Below are positions 53,818 to 62,860 of a DNA stretch of 64,000 bases, in pieces. Source of the stretch: Afipia clevelandensis ATCC 49720. Its GTDB lineage: Bacteria; Pseudomonadota; Alphaproteobacteria; Rhizobiales; Xanthobacteraceae. A program made the position numbers and the translations under genes. The DNA is taken from contig NZ_KB375281.1 in the NCBI RefSeq assembly GCF_000336555.1, positions 1,220,713-1,284,712 of the forward strand. The letters run 5' to 3'. The notes under the pieces were generated by a model that was given only the letters and a program-made list of their open reading frames with translations, had not been told where the DNA came from and made no database searches. The first letter of the stretch is position 1. Every line of letters starts with the position of its first letter.

Positions 53818-54474
53818 ATGCCGCGCAGCCGCATGCGCCTCGCCGGTCTTCTCCTCGCGCTCGTTGTATCGGGCTGCATGAAGACGGCCGCGCCAGTCGC
53901 CGTCATCGACAACGGCAGCCTCGATGCGATCGCCTATGGTACGGTTCAGCCCGTGCGCGCCATGAGCGTCGAGACGGCGCCGGTCCCCACCGCCTCCAGC
54001 TACGCTGCTCATGACGAGCCTTACCGGCTCGATGCGGGAGACCGGTTGCGCATTGTCGTTTACGGTCAGGAAGGCCTCACCAACACCTATGCCGTCGATG
54101 CGGGCGGCGCGATCACAATGCCGCTGATCGGCGCAGTGCGGGCGCGCGGCCTGACACCGAATGGTCTCGCGGCGGCGATCACGGCGCGGCTCAAGAACGG
54201 CTACATTCGCGAGCCCTATGTCGCGGCGGAGGTCGAGACCTACCGGCCCTTCTTCATCCTCGGCGAAGTCGCCGCGCCCGGCCAGTATCCCTACGTGCCC
54301 AACATGACTGTCGAGAGCGCGGTCGCGATCGCCGGCGGCTTCACACCGAGGGCGCTGCGCAGCAGCATCAAATTAACCCGGATGGGCGAAGGTGGAACCG
54401 CTCAGGCTGTCGTGCCGCCTGGCACCCTCCTGAAACCCGGGGACACGGTCGTTGTCGCCGAACGCTGGTTCTGA
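53818..54474 (+). CDS. Polysaccharide export lipoprotein, short Wza/GumB type
   Basis: 218 residues from ATG 53818. A lipoprotein signal ends in the lipobox VSGC near residue 20, so it is anchored to a membrane by lipid. A Poly_export domain (YRLDAGDRLRIVVYGQEGLTNTYAVDAGGAITMPLIGAVRARGLT) is followed by an SLBB domain (FFILGEVAAPGQYPYVPNMTVESAVAIAGGF). The C-terminal helical part that lets E. coli Wza span the outer membrane is absent, as in GumB and HfsD-type proteins. It is followed by the glycosyltransferase with a two-base gap. Confidence 0.93.
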   Translation: MPRSRMRLAGLLLALVVSGCMKTAAPVAVIDNGSLDAIAYGTVQPVRAMSVETAPVPTASSYAAHDEPYRLDAGDRLRIVVYGQEGLTNTYAVDAGGAITMPLIGAVRARGLTPNGLAAAITARLKNGYIREPYVAAEVETYRPFFILGEVAAPGQYPYVPNMTVESAVAIAGGFTPRALRSSIKLTRMGEGGTAQAVVPPGTLLKPGDTVVVAERWF

Positions 54475-54476
54475 CA

Positions 54477-55610
54477 ATGCCCGAGACGCCCGACTCTCCC
54501 TTGCGCATCCTGCACGCTGTCCGCGCGCCGGTCGGCGGCATTTTCCGGCATATCCTCGATCTCGCCGCGGGCCAGGCCGAGCGTGGACATGCGGTCGGCA
54601 TTCTTGCTGACAGCCTGACAGGCGGAGAGCGCGCCGAAGCTGCGCTGAAGGAGATCGCCCCCAAACTCAAACTCGGTGTGTATCGCCTCGCCATTCGCCG
54701 CGAGCCGCATCCGGTGGACAGCATCACGTCGCTGCATTTTCTTCGCCTCGTCCGCTCGCTGAAACTCGATGTGCTGCACGGGCATGGCGCCAAGGCTGGC
54801 GCCTTCGTGCGCATGAAACGCAAGTCGAAGAAGGCGATCCGGGTCTACACGCCTCACGGCGGCTCTCTGCACTACCCGCCGGGCACGCTGAAGGGCAACG
54901 TCTACGCGCGCATGGAGCGCGCGCTGATGAACCGCACCGAACTGTTCCTGTTCGAGAGCGGATTCGCCCGCGACACCTATCAGCGCGTGATCGGCAAGCC
55001 CGCCGGACTGGTCCGCTGCGTCTTCAACGGCGTGACCGCAACCGAATTCGATCCCGTCCCGCTCGCGGAGGACGCCACCGACATCGTCTATGTCGGCGAA
55101 TTCCGAGAGATCAAGGGCGCCGACCTGCTGATCCAGGCCGTCGCCCGGCTGCGCGCCGACGGCAAGCCCGTGACATTGACGCTCGCGGGCGATGGCGAGG
55201 AAACCGAGAACCTGAAAGCGCTCATCGCCAAATTGAATGTTGGCGATGCGGTCCGCTTTATCGGCCATGTCAAAGCCCGCTACGGCTTTTCCAAGGGCAA
55301 GGTACTGGTCGTCCCCTCCCGCGGCGACTCGATGCCCTATGTCGTGATCGAGGCCGCAGCCGCCGGTATCCCGATGGTCGCCGCCAATGTCGGCGGTATT
55401 CCGGAAATCTTCGGTCCCTATACCGACGGTCTTTTCGTCGCCAACAGCATTGGCGCGATGGCGGATGCCATCGAGACCGCACTCGGCGACATGGACAAGA
55501 CGCGCGAGCGCGCCCGCGATCTGCGCGAACGTGTCTTCGTCCATTTCTCCCAGAAGGCGATGGTCGACGGCGTGCTCGCCGGATATCGCGACGCGTTTAA
55601 CGCGCGTTAA
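54477..55610 (+). CDS. Family 4 glycosyltransferase
   Basis: 377 residues, GT-B fold. N-terminal ILHAVRAPVGGIFRHILDLAAGQAERGHAVGIL is typical of GT4. The donor-binding C-terminal domain has DIVYVGEFREIKGADLLIQAV, LAGDGEETENLKAL, and VVPSRGDSMPYVVIEAAAAGIPMVAANVGGIPEIF containing the EX7E-like motif. It adds a sugar from a nucleotide-sugar donor to a lipid-linked precursor. Its ATG lies two bases after the export gene's stop, so the two are co-translated. Confidence 0.93.
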   Translation: MPETPDSPLRILHAVRAPVGGIFRHILDLAAGQAERGHAVGILADSLTGGERAEAALKEIAPKLKLGVYRLAIRREPHPVDSITSLHFLRLVRSLKLDVLHGHGAKAGAFVRMKRKSKKAIRVYTPHGGSLHYPPGTLKGNVYARMERALMNRTELFLFESGFARDTYQRVIGKPAGLVRCVFNGVTATEFDPVPLAEDATDIVYVGEFREIKGADLLIQAVARLRADGKPVTLTLAGDGEETENLKALIAKLNVGDAVRFIGHVKARYGFSKGKVLVVPSRGDSMPYVVIEAAAAGIPMVAANVGGIPEIFGPYTDGLFVANSIGAMADAIETALGDMDKTRERARDLRERVFVHFSQKAMVDGVLAGYRDAFNAR

Positions 55611-55725
55611 CCCTGCTGGATCGAGATAACCAATTCTTCCGATTTGTTGGCTACGCAAGAGGCTGGGAACCCTTGGGTTTCTCCGGCCTGTCGCTACATG
55701 ACGGCCCAACAACGGAAAATCAGCC

Positions 55726-57276
55726 GTGGAACCGATCGACGTCAGAACCATGATGAACGCGGCCGCGGGAGCCGCAGCGATCAGCAATGCCGACAGCGTG
55801 CCCCGGCTTGAACGCCGCAAGAGGTTGTCGCCGGCCGCGCTTGCGGTCGCCAACGAAAAGGTCCGCAAGGCCTATTCGACGGTCGTGATCAGCGGCGTTG
55901 TCCGCATCGTTGATTTTCTTGTCCTCAGCGCCGTCGGGCTCGGGCTTTATCTCTGGTACGTGATGCCGGGCGGCGGCTTTTCCTGGCAATACGCCGCGGC
56001 GGTGTTCGGCGTGGCCGCCTGTGCTGTCATCAGCTTTCAGGCCGCCGAAATCTACGACGTGCAGATCTTCCGCGGACAGCTTCGGCAAATGACGCGCATG
56101 GTGTCGTCTTGGGCGTTCGTCTTCCTGCTGTTTATCGGCGCATCTTTCTTCGCAAAACTTGGCGACAACATTTCCCGCGTCTGGCTCTCGGCATTCTTCT
56201 TCGTCGGACTGCTGGCGCTGTTCGTTGAGCGCTTCATCCTGCGCACGATGGTCCGGCGCTGGGCGCGCGAGGGACGGCTTGATCGGCGGACGATCATCGT
56301 CGGCTCCGACCAGAACGGCGAAAACCTGATCCGCGCGCTCAAGGCGCAGGACGATTCCGATATCCAGATTCTCGGCGTATTCGACGACCGCAACGATGCC
56401 CGCGCGCTGGACACCTGCGCCGGCCAGCCCAAGCTCGGCAAGATCGACGATATCGTCGAGTTCGCGCGACGCACCCGGATCGATCTGGTGCTGTTCGCGC
56501 TGCCGATCTCGGCTGAAACGCGCATTCTCGAAATGCTCAAGAAGCTGTGGGTGCTGCCGGTCGATATCCGGCTGTCGGCCCACACCAACAAGCTGCGCTT
56601 CCGCCCGCGCTCCTATTCGTATCTGGGCAAGGTGCCGACCCTCGACGTGTTCGAGCAGCCGATCACCGACTGGGACATGGTTCTCAAATCGGCGTTCGAC
56701 CGCATCGTCGGCGCGATCATCCTCATCCTGCTGTCGCCGGTGATGGCGCTGGTCGCGCTTGCGGTGAAGCTCGACAGCCCCGGCCCCGTGCTGTTCCTGC
56801 AGAAGCGCTATGGCTTCAACAACGAGCGCATCGACGTTTTCAAGTTCCGCTCGCTGTTTCACGATCAGGCCGACCCGCTGGCCGCGAAGGTCGTCACCAA
56901 GGGCGACAAGCGCGTGACCCGCGTCGGCCGCTTCATCCGAAAGACCAGCCTCGACGAGCTGCCGCAGCTCTTCAATGTGGTCTTCAAGGGCAACCTTTCG
57001 CTGGTCGGGCCGCGTCCGCATGCGGTGCAAGGCAAGCTGCAGAACCGTCTGTTCGATGACGCGGTGGATGGTTACTTCGCGCGTCACCGCGTCAAGCCGG
57101 GCATTACCGGCTGGGCGCAGATCAACGGCTGGCGCGGCGAAGTCGACACCGACGAAAAGATTCAGAAGCGCGTCGAGTTCGACCTTTATTACATCGAGAA
57201 TTGGTCGGTCCTGTTCGACCTCTACATCCTCTTCAAGACACCGTTCGCCCTGATCAAGGGCGAGAACGCTTACTAG
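55726..57276 (+). CDS. Undecaprenyl-phosphate sugar-1-phosphate transferase (WcaJ/UppE type)
   Basis: 516 residues from GTG 55726 (an ATG at 55750 is possible). Four N-terminal transmembrane helices, a Rossmann-like middle ([13 protein letters not shown]), a further helix (about 318-340), and the conserved bacterial sugar transferase domain. That domain has [52 protein letters not shown] and [15 protein letters not shown]. It transfers a hexose phosphate from UDP-sugar to undecaprenyl phosphate, starting the repeat unit. The related Agrobacterium UppE is required for the unipolar polysaccharide. Confidence 0.94.
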   Translation: MEPIDVRTMMNAAAGAAAISNADSVPRLERRKRLSPAALAVANEKVRKAYSTVVISGVVRIVDFLVLSAVGLGLYLWYVMPGGGFSWQYAAAVFGVAACAVISFQAAEIYDVQIFRGQLRQMTRMVSSWAFVFLLFIGASFFAKLGDNISRVWLSAFFFVGLLALFVERFILRTMVRRWAREGRLDRRTIIVGSDQNGENLIRALKAQDDSDIQILGVFDDRNDARALDTCAGQPKLGKIDDIVEFARRTRIDLVLFALPISAETRILEMLKKLWVLPVDIRLSAHTNKLRFRPRSYSYLGKVPTLDVFEQPITDWDMVLKSAFDRIVGAIILILLSPVMALVALAVKLDSPGPVLFLQKRYGFNNERIDVFKFRSLFHDQADPLAAKVVTKGDKRVTRVGRFIRKTSLDELPQLFNVVFKGNLSLVGPRPHAVQGKLQNRLFDDAVDGYFARHRVKPGITGWAQINGWRGEVDTDEKIQKRVEFDLYYIENWSVLFDLYILFKTPFALIKGENAY

Positions 57277-57362
57277 GCGCAGGATGGATCGCGAAACGCG
57301 ATCCGCTGGTCCTGTGCGCTGACTAACCCCGCGCGACGCGCGCGAAGAGGATTCCGGTTCGC

Positions 57363-58619
57363 ATGGCGTCATTTGCCGCGACAGACTACACCCTGCCCGC
57401 TGCCACGACGCCGCCCGGCATCGCGGCGGTCCAGCGGGCATTGATGTGGGCCGTCGGCGCCGGCGGAGCCATCGTCTTCATCGAACCCAGCCCGTACGAG
57501 CTGATGACGCTGGCGTCGGTGATCTTCTTCTTCGCCACCGGCCTGCGGATGCGGCCGGTGTTCATTCCGCTTTTGATCCTGCTGTTCCTGCTCAACATCG
57601 GCTACACGATCTGCGCCGCCTACCTGATGGACAAGAAGGAAATCCTGAACTGGATTCTCACGTCCTGGTACATGGCCATCACGGCGCTGTTCTTTGCGAT
57701 GGTTCTGTCCGAGAACACCGCCGAGCGGCTGGAGTTTCTCCGGCGCGGGCTGATTTTCGGCGCGCTCATTGCGTCGCTGGCGGGCATTGCCGGCTATTTC
57801 CGGCTGGTGCCGGGCGCAGGCTACGACCTCTTCACGCTCTACAGCCGTGCGCGCGGCACCTTCAAGGACCCCAATGTCCTTGGCGCGTATCTGATCCTGC
57901 CTGCGATGTTCCTGTTGCAGAGCGTCGTCACCCAGTCGCTCCGGAGATCGTTCTGGAGCGCGGTGGGCCTCGGCATTCTCAGCCTCGCTGTGTTGCTTGC
58001 CTTTTCGCGCGCATCATGGGGCCAGTTGATCGGCTGCTCGGCCTTCATGCTGGCCTTGATGTATCTCACCTCACCCTCACGGGCCCAAAGACAGCGGATC
58101 GTCACGGTGGCCATCGCCGCGGCCGTATTCGCAGCGTTGCTGCTGCTTGTGCTGCTGTCGTTCGATTCCATCAGCGGGTTGTTCAAGGAGCGTGCGAGCC
58201 TGCATCAAAGCTATGACAGCGGCCGCTTCGGACGTTTCGGCCGCCATATCCTCGGCTTCCAGATGGCGCTCGAACTGCCGCTCGGCATCGGCCCGCTTCA
58301 GTTCACGAAATTCTTTCCGGAAGACACCCACAACTCGTTCCTGAATGCATTCATGTCCGGCGGCTGGATCTCGGGAATCTGTTTTCCCGCGCTGGTGTTC
58401 ATTACCGTCATCATGGGCTTCAAGCTGATCTTCGTGCGCGTGCCATGGCAGCGAACCTATCTCGCGGTCTTCGCGGCGTTCTTCGGCACGGTTTGCGAAG
58501 CGTTCATCATCGACGTCGATCACTGGCGTCACTTCTGGATGATGCTGGGCATCATGTGGGCGATGATCGCGGCGGCCCATGTCTACGCCTATCGCGGCTC
58601 GGCGGCCAAGGCCCTCTGA
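57363..58619 (+). CDS. O-antigen ligase/polymerase family protein (Wzy_C)
   Basis: 418 residues with about ten to eleven transmembrane helices. The long periplasmic loop near 280-330 contains DSGRFGRFGRHILGFQMALELPLGIGPLQFTKFFPEDTHNSFLNAFMSGGWI. The Arg- and His-containing DTHNSFLNAF motif is typical of Wzy and WaaL. It joins repeat units into a polymer or ligates them. It is the last gene of the locus and follows the initiating transferase on the same strand. Confidence 0.9.
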   Translation: MASFAATDYTLPAATTPPGIAAVQRALMWAVGAGGAIVFIEPSPYELMTLASVIFFFATGLRMRPVFIPLLILLFLLNIGYTICAAYLMDKKEILNWILTSWYMAITALFFAMVLSENTAERLEFLRRGLIFGALIASLAGIAGYFRLVPGAGYDLFTLYSRARGTFKDPNVLGAYLILPAMFLLQSVVTQSLRRSFWSAVGLGILSLAVLLAFSRASWGQLIGCSAFMLALMYLTSPSRAQRQRIVTVAIAAAVFAALLLLVLLSFDSISGLFKERASLHQSYDSGRFGRFGRHILGFQMALELPLGIGPLQFTKFFPEDTHNSFLNAFMSGGWISGICFPALVFITVIMGFKLIFVRVPWQRTYLAVFAAFFGTVCEAFIIDVDHWRHFWMMLGIMWAMIAAAHVYAYRGSAAKAL

Positions 58620-58694
58620 TCCGAAAATAATCCGCGTTCGCCGTTTGAATGTTCCGCATGAACGGGTGTTCACGCAAACATCCCGCTTCCGCAC

Positions 58695-58719
58695 GGAACA
58701 GACCTCGCCGCTTCCCGTT
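58695..58719 (+). promoter_or_regulatory. Candidate EcfG promoter of the DUF1236 gene
   Basis: GGAAC at 58695-58699 and CGTT at 58716-58719, separated by 16 nt, match the EcfG consensus. The ATG lies 32 nt after the CGTT. Confidence 0.65.
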
Positions 58720-58750
58720 GAACAGCGGGCAGACAACGAGGAGGATTATC

Positions 58751-59401
58751 ATGACAAACAGGTTTTTGATTGGCGTCGCGGCGGCTGCCCTGATCGGCAC
58801 CGCGGGCCTCGCTTCCGCGCAGACACCTAACAACGCTCCGAATGCTCCTGCGGCAGCGCAGGGAGCAGGCGGCGCGGCTGAACGGGCCGCTCCGATGGAG
58901 CGCGGCGACAGCATGAAGGGCGGTGGCCAGGCCCAGATGCCGCGCGAAGGCGGCAATGCGCAACGCGCGCAGGACGACATGAAGCCGAAGGGCGGCAAGG
59001 CTGCGTCCGATACAAGCATGGACAAGTCCAAGGGCGGCATGAAGGCGGACCAGAAGAACGCCGCCGACCGCGACGGCATGAAGTCCGATCAGAAGAATGC
59101 GTCGGACAGCAAGGCCGGCACGACGACCGGTCAGGCCGCGGCGGGCGCCAAGCTCTCGACCGAGCAGCGCACCACCATCCGCACCTCGATCACCAAGCAA
59201 AAGGTGAAGCCGGTCACCAACATCAACTTCTCGATTTCGATCGGCACGCGCGTTCCCCGCACGGTGGCTTTCCATCCGCTTCCGGCGGAAGTCATCACGG
59301 TCTATCCCGGCTGGCGCGGATACGAGTTCTTCCTCGTCAACGACGAGATCGTGGTCGTGAACCCGCGCACTCTCGAGATCATCGCGGTGATCGACGCCTG
59401 A
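58751..59401 (+). CDS. Secreted DUF1236-domain protein
   Basis: 216 residues from ATG 58751, with GAGGAG upstream. A signal peptide ends in ASAQ near 24. A long Gly/Lys/Asp/Ala-rich linker has repeated KSDQKNAxD-like units (about 60-130). DUF1236 follows, with TKQKVKPVTNINFSISIGTRVPRTVAFHPLPAEVITVYPGWRGYEFFLVNDEIVVVNPRTLEIIAVI. The family is abundant in Rhizobiales, appears periplasmic and has no known function. The EcfG-type promoter suggests expression in stress. Confidence 0.87.
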   Translation: MTNRFLIGVAAAALIGTAGLASAQTPNNAPNAPAAAQGAGGAAERAAPMERGDSMKGGGQAQMPREGGNAQRAQDDMKPKGGKAASDTSMDKSKGGMKADQKNAADRDGMKSDQKNASDSKAGTTTGQAAAGAKLSTEQRTTIRTSITKQKVKPVTNINFSISIGTRVPRTVAFHPLPAEVITVYPGWRGYEFFLVNDEIVVVNPRTLEIIAVIDA

Positions 59402-59423
59402 TCGGCGCCCCCGAGGACAAAGG

Positions 59424-59453
59424 AAGGGCCGGTCTTGTGACCGGCCCTTTTTC
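59424..59453 (+). terminator. Terminator after the DUF1236 gene
   Basis: AAGGGCCGGTC / GACCGGCCCTT 11-bp stem, TTGT loop, followed by TTTT; 22 nt after the stop. Confidence 0.88.
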
Positions 59454-59496
59454 ATATATTCCGCTCGTGAATTGTTTGCGGATCGTCGCACCAGTT

Positions 59497-60231
59497 CTAG
59501 CGCAGCCTGTTCCGCCTCACGTCATAGGTCCATGACCGCCGGCCATTGCCGAACACGACGCGCTGAAACTGCAGGGCTTTCGCCTTCTCCGGAATCTTCG
59601 CCGATTCCGAAAGCTGCATTGCCATCTGCCGCGTCATGTGCGGCGACACGAAACGAACCGCGCTGTTTCGAGCACCTGATACCATGACTTTCGTGCCGTC
59701 ATCCCGCATCCGCTCCGCCATCGCATGAGCAAAAAGCAGGCGGTTCGCGCTGGCCGCGATCTCGACAGACGGCTGAAGGATTTCGTACTGCCGCATCTTC
59801 ATCATGCCCGCCATGTCCCGCGCCTGCGTGTTGGAGGGGTCGGCATCGGCGATCATGTCCAGACGCAGTTCAAGACTGCGAAACGCGGACAGGGAAACAG
59901 GCTTCTTGCTCCTGCCGCGCTTGAAATTTTCGTACTCGGCATTCAGCGCGGCTGCATCCGCCATCGCCTTGTCGAACACCTGCTTGGCCGCCGCGGCCTT
60001 CTGTTCTTCAGGCGTCAGCACCCGCTCGGCTTCCGGCGCAGCGCCGGCGTCGGGCTCAGGCTTCGTCTCGGTTGTTGGAATCGCGGCGGTCGTTTCCGGA
60101 GCCGTCGTCGCCTGCGTCTTGATGACAGGCGCGTCCGCCTCGGCGGTGAGAATGGGAGCCGCGGTAAATCCGCCCGCGACCAACGCTGCAAAGCCTAAAC
60201 CGGACAGAAAAATCGTCTTGCGTCGCAACAT
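59497..60231 (-). CDS. Secreted hypothetical protein, Ala/Pro/Thr-rich
   Basis: 244 residues. A basic start and hydrophobic segment (LRRKTIFLSGLGFAALVAGGFTAAPILT) suggest a signal peptide or N-terminal anchor. A Pro/Thr/Ala-rich linker (about 30-80) follows, then a helical region and a C-terminal domain with RNSAVRFVSPHMTRQMAMQLSE and a basic FGNGRRSWTYDVRRNRLR end. I do not recognise a family. Confidence 0.65.
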   Translation of the reverse strand: MLRRKTIFLSGLGFAALVAGGFTAAPILTAEADAPVIKTQATTAPETTAAIPTTETKPEPDAGAAPEAERVLTPEEQKAAAAKQVFDKAMADAAALNAEYENFKRGRSKKPVSLSAFRSLELRLDMIADADPSNTQARDMAGMMKMRQYEILQPSVEIAASANRLLFAHAMAERMRDDGTKVMVSGARNSAVRFVSPHMTRQMAMQLSESAKIPEKAKALQFQRVVFGNGRRSWTYDVRRNRLR

Positions 60232-60333
60232 AATAGCACCCGATCTGGTCAGAACGGCTGACGCTAATATTCTAACGCTGCATCAACGCATCAAGAGGAG
60301 GTTTGTTTCTATCCCGTTATAAATTTTGAGCCC

Positions 60334-60365
60334 AAAAAAGAACCGGCCACGTTGCCGTGGCCGGT
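60334..60365 (-). terminator. Thiolase-gene terminator
   Basis: ACCGGCCACG / CGTGGCCGGT 10-bp stem with a TTGC loop. On the minus strand the hairpin is followed by TTCTTTTTTGGG, directly after the thiolase stop at 60393. Confidence 0.85.
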
Positions 60366-60392
60366 ATCAGGCTCGGGAGAAACTCGCGTCGT

Positions 60393-61577
60393 TCAGTGAA
60401 GGATCTCAAACAGACCGGCTGCGCCCATTCCGCCGCCGATGCACATGGTCACCACGCCGTACTTTGCCTTGCGGCGGCGTCCTTCGATCAGCACATGACC
60501 TGCCAGGCGCGCGCCGGTCATGCCGTAAGGATGACCCATCGCGATCGAACCGCCGTTGACATTCAGCTTCTCGGGGTCGATCCCGAGTTTGTCGCGGCAA
60601 TAGATCACCTGCACCGCGTAAGCCTCGTTCAGTTCCCAGAGGTCGATGTCGTCAATCTTCAGTCCATGACGCTTCAGCAGGCGCGGAATGGCGGCGACAG
60701 GCCCGACACCCATTTCGTCCGGCTCGACACCCGCTGCGACAAAGCCACGAAAAATGCCGAGCGGCTTCAGCCCCTTCTTCGCGGCAAGCGTGTCGCTCAT
60801 GAGCACGCTGGCCGACGCACCGTCCGAGAGCTGGCTCGCATTGCCCGCGCTGATGGTCTTGCCCTCGAACACCGGCTTGATGCTGGCGATACCCTCAGCC
60901 GTCGAATCCGGACGCGGGCCTTCATCCTTGGCGAGGGTGATGTCCTTGAAGGAGACCTGCTTGGTCTCCTTATCGACTACCGCCATTTTGGTCTTGAACG
61001 GCACGATCTCGTCGTTGAACCGTCCGCCCTGCATGGCAGCACCGGTGCGGCGCTGGGACTCAAGGCCGTATTCGTTTTGCTTCTCGCGAGAGATGTTGTA
61101 GCGCGCCGCGACCACTTCGGCAGTCTCCAGCATCGACATGTACATGTCGGGCTTCATCGCCATCAACTCGTCATCGACCGCATGAAACTTGTTCATGTGC
61201 TCGTTCTGCACGAGGCTGATCGACTCGATTCCGCCGCCGATGGCGACCTCGACGCCATCCAGCATGATCGAACGCGCGGCAACCGCAATCGCCTGCAGCC
61301 CGGACGCGCACTGCCGGTCAATGGTGGTTCCGGCGACCGTCACCGGAAGACCTGCACGGATCGCGCCCTTGCGGGCGACGTTCATCACCATGGTGCCCTG
61401 CTGCATGGCGCAGCCCATCACCACATCTTCCACCTCGCCCGGCTCGATGCCGGCGCGCCTGACGGCTTCGGCCATCACATGACCGGCCATCGTCGGGCCT
61501 TCGGTGTTGTTCAGCGCGCCGCGATAGGCCTTGCCGATGCCCGTGCGCGCGGTGGAAACGATAACTGCATCTACCAT
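60393..61577 (-). CDS. Acetyl-CoA C-acyltransferase (thiolase)
   Basis: 394 residues. Thiolase motifs are the nucleophilic cysteine in [14 protein letters not shown], the histidine in [16 protein letters not shown], and the second cysteine in [13 protein letters not shown]. It catalyses the last step of beta-oxidation, or the reverse condensation. Two acyl-CoA dehydrogenase genes lie upstream on the same strand, reminiscent of the pim (dicarboxylate degradation) operon of Rhodopseudomonas palustris, where PimB is the thiolase. Confidence 0.93.
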   Translation of the reverse strand: MVDAVIVSTARTGIGKAYRGALNNTEGPTMAGHVMAEAVRRAGIEPGEVEDVVMGCAMQQGTMVMNVARKGAIRAGLPVTVAGTTIDRQCASGLQAIAVAARSIMLDGVEVAIGGGIESISLVQNEHMNKFHAVDDELMAMKPDMYMSMLETAEVVAARYNISREKQNEYGLESQRRTGAAMQGGRFNDEIVPFKTKMAVVDKETKQVSFKDITLAKDEGPRPDSTAEGIASIKPVFEGKTISAGNASQLSDGASASVLMSDTLAAKKGLKPLGIFRGFVAAGVEPDEMGVGPVAAIPRLLKRHGLKIDDIDLWELNEAYAVQVIYCRDKLGIDPEKLNVNGGSIAMGHPYGMTGARLAGHVLIEGRRRKAKYGVVTMCIGGGMGAAGLFEILH

Positions 61578-61629
61578 CCGGTGACCTCCATAGCGTGATC
61601 CCGTCTCAACACGGGCTGATATAATCTCA

Positions 61630-61651
61630 TTATATTACTATCATCATATAA
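61630..61651 (-). promoter_or_regulatory. AT-rich palindrome upstream of the thiolase gene
   Basis: TTATAT-N10-ATATAA lies in an unusually AT-rich patch (61620-61656) between the thiolase and acyl-CoA dehydrogenase genes. It may contain the thiolase promoter or a TetR-type operator. I cannot assign boxes securely. Confidence 0.35.
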
Positions 61652-61709
61652 TAAGAAGTGCGGAGGCTCCGGGCAATGCTGCCATGCACCCAGCCTCCCG
61701 GGCCGGCGG

Positions 61710-62840
61710 TCAGCTCGCCCGGGCGTATCGCAGCAGGTGATAGGTCGGATCGCCGAACTGGATATTGATCGACGCGATGCGCTTGAAATAGTGACCGACG
61801 TTCAGTTCGTCGCTCATGCCCATGCCGCCATGGAGCTGGATCGCCTGCTCGCCGACAAACCGCGCGGCTTCGCCGATCTTGGATTTCGCCCCGGACGCCA
61901 GTTTCGATCCCTGCGGATCGCCCCCGGCCATCGTCAGGTTGAGGTGCTGCGACAGTGAGGTCGCTTCCTCAAGCGCGATGAACATGTCCACCATCCGGTG
62001 CTGCAGCACCTGGAAAGTTCCAAGCGTCACACCGAACTGCTTGCGCGTCTTGGTGTATTCGAGCGTCGCCGCATTGAGTTCACCCATCGCCCCGGTGGCC
62101 TCGGCGCACTGTGCGGCGATGGCGCGATCCCGGCACGCTTCAAGCGCTGCAACGCCCTTGCCTTCCGTCCCCAGCAGATGCCCGGCCGGAACGACCACAT
62201 CCTTGAGGGTGATTTCAGCCGCGCGCCGCCCGTCGATGGTCTTGAAGCTCTGCAGATGAAGCCCCGCGGATTGGCGATCGACGATGAACAGGCTGACACC
62301 GGCATGATCGCGCGGCCCGCCCAGCGTGCGCGCGGAGACGATCAGCTTGTCCGCCCATGGCGCGCCGATGACGGCGGCTTTCGCGCCGTTCAGGACATAG
62401 GTGTCGCCGCTGCGCTTTGCGGTGGTTGCGACATTGTTGAGATCGTAGCGGGAATGCCCCTCGGTCCAGGCCAGCGCCCAGATCGCTTCGCCCGCCATGA
62501 TCGGGGCCAGAAACTCTTCGCGCTGCGCGTCGGTGCCCTCCTGCTCGATCAGGCCGCCAGCCAGCACCACCGTTTCAAAGAACGGTTCGACCACGAGGTG
62601 ACGGCCGAATTCCTGCATCACAATCATGGTGGCGAGGCTGCCGCCCCCGAGACCGCCGGCTTCTTCGGAAAACGGCGCGGCGAGCAATCCAAGCTCGGCG
62701 AACGTTGCCCAGTGCTTCTTGCTCCAGCCCTCCTCGCTCGCGACAATCTTGCGGCGCGTGTCGAAATCGTACTGGTCACGCAGCAGCTTCTGAACGCTGC
62801 TGCGCAGGAGTTCCTGTTCTTCCGTAAACTGAATATCCAC
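61710..62840 (-). CDS. Acyl-CoA dehydrogenase (PimD-like small subunit)
   Basis: 376 residues. Starts MDIQFTEEQELLRSSVQKLLRDQYDFDTRRKIVASEEGWSKKHWATFAELGLLAAPFSEEAGGLG, close to the PimD group. FAD-binding elements include ALAWTEGHSRYDLNNV and TRKQFGVTLGTFQVLQHRMVDM, and the C-terminal QLHGGMGMSDELNVGHYFKRI. It oxidises an acyl-CoA to the enoyl-CoA, probably as the small partner of the upstream dehydrogenase. It follows that gene by 20 nt. Confidence 0.9.
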   Translation of the reverse strand: MDIQFTEEQELLRSSVQKLLRDQYDFDTRRKIVASEEGWSKKHWATFAELGLLAAPFSEEAGGLGGGSLATMIVMQEFGRHLVVEPFFETVVLAGGLIEQEGTDAQREEFLAPIMAGEAIWALAWTEGHSRYDLNNVATTAKRSGDTYVLNGAKAAVIGAPWADKLIVSARTLGGPRDHAGVSLFIVDRQSAGLHLQSFKTIDGRRAAEITLKDVVVPAGHLLGTEGKGVAALEACRDRAIAAQCAEATGAMGELNAATLEYTKTRKQFGVTLGTFQVLQHRMVDMFIALEEATSLSQHLNLTMAGGDPQGSKLASGAKSKIGEAARFVGEQAIQLHGGMGMSDELNVGHYFKRIASINIQFGDPTYHLLRYARAS

Positions 62841-62860
62841 CGGATATCTCCTGAAACGCC

